This document shows positions 57,840 through 64,000 of a DNA stretch of 64,000 nucleotides, one piece after another. How positions within the stretch are numbered: the stretch's first letter is position 1; each line of letters starts with the position of its first letter. The translations under genes were made by a program, and so were the position numbers. The notes under the pieces were generated by a model. It was not told the DNA's origin and searched no databases. It was given only the letters and a program-made list of their open reading frames with translations. The stretch is from Bedellia somnulentella (taxonomy: Eukaryota; Arthropoda; Insecta; Lepidoptera; Bedelliidae). Location: assembly GCA_963576735.1 (NCBI GenBank), contig OY755172.1, positions 2,108,001 through 2,172,000 of the forward strand. Direction: 5' to 3'.

Positions 57840-58240
57840 CCGACTTTTTGTCGCGCTGTCGACGCGCGTTCTAGCAATACAGACGCGCATCACAGCCCAC
57901 ACAATTTCTGAATTCTTTCTAAACTCACTAGCGACACGGCAGAACCTTGAGCCGATTAGATTATGGGCTCATTCGTGGTGTCGTGTTTAATTCGCGACAT
58001 GTTTGCGCCTTTCTCCCATTGGTTGTATGTAATTTATGCGCTACGAAGGATGAGCGTAAATGTCTTCGAGTGGAGAAGCGGTGGTGGTACGTTCGCTGAA
58101 TCACGCGCGTTTTTGCAGCGTGAGTGTAGAGAGGACTTAACAGAGCCTGCGCTCGCGTGTACCACCGTCATTATGGCGGGTCGAATTCTCCCTAAACACA
58201 CGATAATTAGTTTCGGAACATCGTCGTAAGCGCGGTAAAA
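57840..58240. promoter_or_regulatory. CpG-rich island, candidate promoter
   Basis: CpG-dense in AT-rich DNA (GTCGCGCTGTCGACGCGCG, ATCACGCGCGTTTTTGCAGC), with a CCCATTGG CCAAT-type box near 58015. An open frame spans it (57963-58229, +) but does not look like protein. Strand and target gene are unknown. Confidence 0.35.
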
Positions 58241-58591
58241 TGTATGATTTAATAATTGTATGTTGTTTGCTACATGTGAAGTGCACTTTACGTCGGTTCT
58301 TGCTTAATTTCGTGAGGCTTGTTGTTAATTGCCGAAATCGGTTTCCAGATCTGAGAAACACTTTACATTGAGATTCTCTTTTTTGTTTGGCATTTCTATA
58401 TTAAACTCTTTATATATAAAGTATATCTACACTGTGTAAGTTATGAATAACGTGACAATTCGGACGCAAAATATTATTTAAACCATACTAAATATTATTT
58501 CGCATCAAAATTGTAACGTTTTTTATTACTTATATAGTGTAAGTGTAGATAAACTTATGTATTAAGAGTTTAATGTAGAAATGTTAATGGT

Positions 58592-58841
58592 AATTAACCT
58601 AGCGGTAGTGTCGGCTTAGAATAGCACTACCCCATTTCTTCCGGTGGGTGTACGTAAAAGGCGACTAACGGTATTGGGGCTTTTTAAGGGATTTTTGGGC
58701 GATGCGGTTGGAGACCCATCACCAACAACCTTAAATTTACCATCTTTTTCCCACGCAACTTCCAAAAAAGGCTGAGGAATTTCTACTTCCTTAGCTCTGG
58801 CTACCCCTTCTAGGGATTTATAGCCGTGAGTATATGTATGT
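58592..58841 (+). repeat. SINE-A copy with target-site duplication
   Basis: Full-length sense copy between 11-bp repeats ATGTTAATGGT (58581-58591 and 58842-58852). Confidence 0.92.
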
Positions 58842-58852
58842 ATGTTAATGGT

Positions 58853-59354
58853 TATCGATAGTTGTATTGCACTAGATTTTAATACATTTATCTTACTGAT
58901 CGTATCGATCAGCCATTTTTAACAACATTGCAATTGACGGAATAATTGCTAAAATACTTTTCTATACCGACAGGAAATGGCAAATAGTTTTTCATTTACC
59001 AAAGCTAGATTAACAATATAAACTGTCACGGTAATTTTATTTATTCCTATAGACAAGTTGAACAAAAACGTAATTTATAAAAAGCTCACAGTCAGAAGCC
59101 ATACTGTGACTCAGCCGAGTACGTGTGACACATCTTGATCAGTTAAGTCCAAATATAGAGACAAGTCATTTGTTCCAACTTGTTAGTCATTCAATAAACA
59201 CCTATCGCTGCTCATTACTGCTCTATCTGAATTATAAGTGGGGGAGAAAAACTGAACTGGCTATATTCAATAGACAATGCAATTTCGATAAAAAGCTAAA
59301 GAACACGTGTTTTAATGTCATAGATGTGAGAATATTGCTTAAAGATTATTAGCC
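58853..59354. other. AT-rich spacer
   Basis: Nothing recognised. The frame 59125-59352 has no family resemblance. Confidence 0.45.
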
Positions 59355-59605
59355 GGTGCCGTGTAGTGTCAGCTTAGAATAACACTATCCCATTTCTACC
59401 CGTGGGTGATCGTAAGAGGCGACTAAGGGTATAGGGGCTTTTTAAGTGATTTTTGGGCGATGTGGTTGGAGACCCGTCACCAAAAACATTTATTATTACC
59501 ATCTTATACCCAATCAAGTTCCAAAAGTGGCTGAGGAATTTCTCATTCCAAAGTTCTGGCTACCCCGTTAAGGGATTTATAGCCGTGAGTATATATATGT
59601 ATATG
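59355..59605 (+). repeat. SINE-A copy
   Basis: Full-length sense copy of the TACCCGTGGGTGATCG subtype, ending GCCGTGAGTATATATATGTA. The Helitron at 59624 starts about 20 bp later. Confidence 0.9.
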
Positions 59606-59623
59606 TATTTAATGTGGAAAAAA

Positions 59624-60607
59624 TCTATACTTATAATAAATCTGTAGAGAGGTCAATTCTGTACATGAAATATATTTTCAAAATAACTATCAGGTGGTGA
59701 TTAGGGATCGATACTGATGCCAAAAATGCAATCAGTAAAATTTTTGTCTGTCTGTCTGTCTGTCTATCTGTCTGTCTGTCTGTCTGTCGGTTTGTATGTT
59801 CCTTATGAAAACAAAAACTACTCGACGGATTTCAACGAAACTTGGTACAATTATTCTTCATACTCCTGCGCAGGTTTTTGTATACTTTCCAGCAGAGAAG
59901 TAAAGGGGAATTCTGGGAAATTTTGGGAAAACGGGAGAAGTTACTCCATTTTTTAAGCTTCCGTCGCGTGTGCAGCCTTAATGACTAAACTTACATAGAA
60001 ATCATGTGTGGCGGAAATATTCTTCATAAAATTATCTAAAAAAAAATCCTCAACAGTATATGTCTATCTTTTACGGTTGACTCACAATAACACGTGTAAT
60101 TCCTGATAGCTTAGCAGTTCGGACCATCCTGATTATATTTGTTTACTCTTACGTTCGTAAACCTCTCACTCATCCCTAATTTAAAAAAGGTAACATTATT
60201 ACCTATTCAATAAAAAAATAATCATAGAAATCGGTAGACAAACACCGAAATTATTCATAAAATAAGCCATCGCGCCCGTGATCAAAACCAAATCTTTACT
60301 AATTTACATATAACATACTAGATGCCGCCAGTAGTTGCATCCTATATAACGTAATGATTTATTTTTTAGATTGTTATAAATACTTCATGGCGTTTTATTC
60401 CAAAATTTGCTATTAAACGGAAATATTGAACCGTTCATTAAAGCGCATTCAAAATCACCAAACTACACTGTTTAGGGAGTGCTATAAATTTAATAAATTG
60501 AAAACATTACGCTGAATTTCAAAATGCTTGAGCAGTGACTGAAGAAAGAAACCTCATATAATTAAAAAAAACAACGCTACCCGTGCGAAGCTGGGACGAT
60601 CCACTAG
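59624..60607 (+). mobile_element. Non-autonomous Helitron, copy 2
   Basis: Same termini and body as 53112-54121, inserted between A and T (AAA|TCTATAC ... CCACTAG|T). The size difference is largely in the TGTC microsatellite (59746-59788). Confidence 0.88.
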
Positions 60608-60654
60608 TACATAATAAAACTCTAAATTAAAAACGTTGACCAAATAGCGAGTGT

Positions 60655-60775
60655 GCTCAAAAAAGTAGGTGCCCGAAGTATGAAGAATAAAAGTGCATGT
60701 GTGAGAAGATTGTTGGATGTAAACTTTGCCTACCCCAATGGTATACTAATGGCGTGAGTATAAGTATGTAAAAAT
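60655..60775 (+). repeat. LINE-B 3' end
   Basis: Sense copy: CCCGAAGTATGAAGAATAAA, TTTGCCTACCCCAATGG and GGCGTGAGTATAAGTATG. The segment with ATCGATAGTCTC is deleted. Confidence 0.75.
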
Positions 60776-61050
60776 GTTGATCAAATTATTTTTGTAAATA
60801 TCTAGGCTTAAGTAGAAGAAAACAACTCATCTCTCTCTACAAGACTCAAGTTTTGTATGTTAAATAAATATTTACATTATTTATTTAGAATAACTTTACC
60901 ACTATACCTAAGCATAGTGGTGATATCCCATCGATAGGGATTTTTTATTTCAATCGTGATTTCTAATATTTAATGCAAATTGTTAATTGTCTGTTTCTCT
61001 GTATTTGTGTATGCCTTAAATTTTACGAATATAATGTTTATTTTTACGAT

Positions 61051-61122
61051 AGGTGGGCCGAGTGGATAGGTGACTAGCTTCTCGGTCTGGAGGTTGCAGA
61101 TTCGATCCCTACTGAGAGCAAC
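61051..61122 (+). repeat. tRNA-derived sequence (SINE head or tRNA pseudogene)
   Basis: GGTGGGCCGAGTGGATAGG (A box, class II tRNA-like), GGTCTGGAGG and GCAGATTCGATCCCTACTG (B box) are arranged as in tRNA-Ser/Leu-like SINE heads. The acceptor arms do not pair well and a T-rich tail (TTTATTGTTTGTTTG) follows, so a working tRNA is unlikely. Confidence 0.55.
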
Positions 61123-61491
61123 ATTTATTGTTTGTTTGTTTATTATATTATATTAAATTTATCGCTGAGTTAGTATCTCATAATAAAAGTTCATTTCTAG
61201 AAATATAAAATTTAGTGTGATACTATTCAGTGTGAAAATGGTAACATACATGAGCACACGCATATAATAAGGCTTACCCATATTAGTAGGATGACGAACA
61301 GTTGGTCTAACGCGAAACCAGAAAACCGCTGACGATGCCCGTACAAGAAACATATGACTCACTTACGTATAGGGTTGCCAAGACTTTTTTGACTCAGATT
61401 TTACAAGATACAAACATAGAGATAAAAGTAAGAATGGTTGGGTATGGCTCGCAGCATCAGCCAAGAATTGCTTACCAAAAATCCTTAGTCA

Positions 61492-61745
61492 CATACATAC
61501 ATACATACATACATATACTCACGGCTATAAATCCCTAGAAGGGGTAGCCAGAGCTAAGGAATCAGAAATTCCTCAGCCACTTTTGGAAGTTGTGTGGGGA
61601 AAAGATGGTGAAATAAAGGTTGTTGGTGATGGGTCTCCAACCACATCGCCCAAAAATCCCTCAAAAGCCCCAAAACCGTTAGTCGCCTCTTATGTACACC
61701 CACCGGAAGAAATGGGGTAGTGCCATTCTAAGCCGACACTACACA
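61492..61745 (-). repeat. SINE-A copy
   Basis: Full-length antisense copy with a long (ACAT)n tail on the left. Flanking TTAGTCAC and ATAGTCAC suggest a 7-bp duplication (TAGTCAC). Confidence 0.88.
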
Positions 61746-62008
61746 GCATAGTCACCTCTGACAGAAATCAGTTAGTGCTATTCTAAGCCGAAAGCGCAGA
61801 CCAAATATTCTGTGAACTTTTTGTTTATGATGTCTTAATCAATATGAACTATTAGCGGAAAAAAAATAGAAGATACACTTCAGTACACTTACTCTAATCT
61901 ACCTTTCAAAACCTTGGCTATCATCAGGGTAGGCATATCAGGAAGGGATATCCCTCATTTTTTTTTTTTCGTATTTAAAGGTATTCTCCCAACGTAAAAT
62001 TTTCGTCT

Positions 62009-62152
62009 CCAACCACGTCGCCTCTTAGGTACACCCACCGGAAGAAATGGGGTAGTGCTATTCTAAGCCGACACTACACAGCAGATTTCTAATTCTTTAG
62101 CTCTGGTTACCCCTTCTAGGGATTTATAGCCGTGAGTATATGTATGTATGTA
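62009..62152. repeat. Two SINE-A pieces joined back to back
   Basis: 62009-62083 is the 5' part of SINE-A in antisense, ending CCGACACTACACAGCA. It is joined directly to a sense 3' part (62084-62152, TTTCTAATTCTTTAG to GTATATGTATGTATG). A third scrap (AGTGCTATTCTAAGCCG) lies at 61772-61790. Confidence 0.8.
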
Positions 62153-63107
62153 AAATTTTCGTGATCTTTAATAGTTTTCGGCTAATCTGTGAATGGGAGT
62201 AGGCAACCCTAGTAACCAATACTGAGAAAAAGGTTTTCCCGTTTACGATAACAATAGATAGAAAGACTTAAAATGTAACTTGTATTAATATATGCAAAGA
62301 ACTGTAAAGAAAGCGGCGCGTAAATGAATTGAATCGTTTACTGTATTTATTGTTTGAGATTCAATGAATGGGAATTGGAGTTTACTGTTTTATTCCATAA
62401 AAGGATCCGAATATAGACAAGATACTCAAACACATTAATAAATAGTTAAATTAGCTAGCTTTCAGAAGGTTTGGTAGTGTAAGTAAATGATATAAAACAG
62501 ATAGTATAAGTAAGGTATGCAATAGAAGAAATACGTTACATTAGAAAAATTAATTGTAAAAAGATGTATAAACTAACTTCTTTTAAAAAAAGAAGACTAA
62601 ACAGTAGAAGATCTATATGTACTTTTGTCTTTTGATTTTCGGATATTTTTACCGCGTGTTATTACAATATTATTATGTCATGATTCTTGTTAAAATATAT
62701 TGTAATGATTTCTTCGAAAAACATATATTATTAATTAATGTTGATTTTTAATATGAGAACCTTTTGTTAATCAGTTTTGTAAAGTGTTTCATCTCAACTT
62801 CCGTTTTAAGCAACCAGTTTTGTAAAGTGTTTTGTAACTCAACTTCCGGTTGAAGTGACTGTTTTCGGTTTGACAAGTAATGGGTGGGGACGAGGACGGC
62901 TGTTGAGGCGGGACATTATTTTTATTCATTCTATCGTTAGTAGAGGTGGGTAAGTACGTGGATTATCAAAACTGTAATGGTACTCAGTATTCTCGATCAA
63001 TAATGAGTACTGATACTGTGTATCAGTATTCAACAGTATTTTTAAAATTGTGTATTGGCGGAGGCGGATGGACACTCAATACAGTAAAGTATTGTATAAA
63101 ATAAACA
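62153..63107. other. AT-rich DNA becoming AGTACT-rich
   Basis: No gene. Around 62780-62870 two related blocks, CAGTTTTGTAAAGTG(T)TT, form a short direct repeat. From 62960 the sequence is full of CAGTATT/AGTACT words. Confidence 0.5.
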
Positions 63108-63300
63108 GTATTGTGACGGATGATTCTAATATGAACCCTAAATTCAGTAGGTTTAAGTTCATAGTTCAATGCAGTACTGCATGCAGTATTATCAGTTTGA
63201 GTATTGTGTGACTGATGATTCTAATATGAACCCTATAGTCAGTCAGTTTAAGTTCACAGTTCAGTGCAATACTGCAGGCAGGCTAGTACTATTAGTTTGA
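63108..63300 (+). repeat. Tandem duplication, about 93-bp unit
   Basis: GTATTGTGACGGATGATTC... at 63108 and GTATTGTGTGACTGATGATTC... at 63201 head two copies sharing ATTCTAATATGAACCCTA, TTTAAGTTCA and ATCAGTTTGA/ATTAGTTTGA. Confidence 0.8.
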
Positions 63301-63744
63301 ATACTGTTGGTTGAAGTCAGTCCAGTCAGTAGTTAAGTAAGTCCACGGTTCAGTTCAGTGCAGTTCCGCGATACTGAGTTCGCCCGATACTATGTTTTAG
63401 AAAGACACAGTACTGTACTTACAGTATTGTACTGAAACTGAGTATCGACACTCAGTACAGTTTGTACTATACACCGCTAATCGTTAGCAGAAGTGAAGTA
63501 AAGACGTTTAGTCAAAGTTACTGCCCGTAATTATAGTACAAATAGTTAATTGTTAGTTATAATATATTTATATACGACCAAGTGGAAATAAAGTCAGTGT
63601 TCAAGAATTGGAGTATCATTATATTTCAGAAGTGGGTATGTACCAGATCTATTCAATAACTATATTATTATTTTATGTCGAATTTGCGAATATTGTGACA
63701 GTTTTTTTTTTGAAGAGGATAGATTACATTTATTTGTTTGATAT

Positions 63745-64000
63745 ACGCCTACTCACACGACATGTATTTGATTGGGGCTACTCTCCGATAATACTTACTC
63801 ACACGACACGACATGCATTTGATTGGAGCTACTTTCCGATAATGCTTAGTCACACGACATGCATTCGATCGGGGCTACTCTCCGATAATGCTTACTTACA
63901 TGACACGACATGCATTTGATCGGGGCTACTCTCCGATAATGCTTACTTACATGACACGACATGCATTTGATCGGGGCTACTCTCCGATAATTGTTACTCA
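63745..64000 (+). repeat. 46/51-bp minisatellite
   Basis: Five units, aligned on GCATTTGATCGGGGC (starts 63764, 63815, 63861, 63912, 63963), share CTACTCTCCGATAATGCTTA. The period is 51 bp, once 46 bp through loss of one ACGAC. The array reaches the window end and may continue. The open frame 63608-63919 across it is not a gene. Confidence 0.92.

Noticed and set aside
61051..61122. Functional tRNA gene
   Set aside because: A and B boxes are present but the acceptor stem does not pair and a T-rich tail follows, so it is a SINE head or pseudogene.
63608..63919. 103-codon open frame at the right end
   Set aside because: Its second half is a translation of the minisatellite units and the first half is hydrophobic AT-rich noise.
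1..64000. CRISPR array, prophage or bacterial operon
   Set aside because: Spliced animal genes and eukaryotic retroelements throughout; the only regular arrays are microsatellites and a minisatellite without unique spacers.

Overview
The window is insect nuclear DNA, most likely from a moth or butterfly. The basis is AT-rich sequence with short spliced genes, ordinary animal housekeeping proteins, and very many interspersed repeats. These include Helitrons with TC...CTAG ends and a CGAAGC hairpin, and retroposons ending in ATGT/ATAC-type microsatellites, as is usual in Lepidoptera. The species call is inference. I see no bacterial operon, CRISPR array, rRNA or intact tRNA gene.

Three host genes can be read exon by exon with consistent splice phases. 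(1) 2140-5397 (+): the last four coding exons of amidophosphoribosyltransferase (Prat), the first enzyme of purine synthesis. (2) 13159-20744 (-): a complete ten-exon gene for a mitochondrial-type Xaa-Pro aminopeptidase 3 (Xpnpep3), 516 residues with all five metal ligands. (3) 35453-38047 (+): a two-exon CRELD gene (cysteine-rich, EGF-like, 383 residues) ending in two membrane helices. Prat and Xpnpep3 each have a diverged partial copy of one of their own exons nearby (1514-1563 and 17790-17882).

Most of the rest is mobile DNA. Two copies of one Ty3/gypsy-type LTR retrotransposon are present, each with 486-bp LTRs and a 4-bp target duplication. The copy at 44535-50398 (-) is full length, with gag, a -1 frameshift signal and pol, broken by one homopolymer slip. 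The copy at 27919-31604 (+) has lost protease, reverse transcriptase and most of RNase H in frame, and now encodes an uninterrupted 890-residue Gag-integrase fusion. The U3 of both carries three heat-shock-element-like dyads just upstream of a TATA box. Other elements are a dead CR1/jockey-group LINE (40700-43530), an internally deleted piggyBac-like element (6839-8119), a Ty1/copia RNase H relic (11484-11755), four Helitron copies or fragments, a small TIR element (44383-44520) and a foldback-like segment (224-1458).

A short retroposon of about 250 bp (called SINE-A here) occurs about 20 times. It has target-site duplications and an ATGT-type tail. A tRNA-headed SINE (SINE-C) and a LINE 3' end (LINE-B) also recur. 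All three families end in the same two-tier hairpin followed by CGTGA, and SINE-A also resembles the last codons of LINE-B. This suggests one LINE machinery mobilising several SINEs, and it is the most system-like pattern in the window.

The right end holds a roughly 93-bp tandem duplication in CAGTA/AGTACT-rich DNA and a 46/51-bp minisatellite that runs off the window. Two CpG-rich islands (22455-22757 and 57840-58240) are candidate promoters with no visible gene attached. Other stretches of 1-3 kb are AT-rich and show nothing I can assign.
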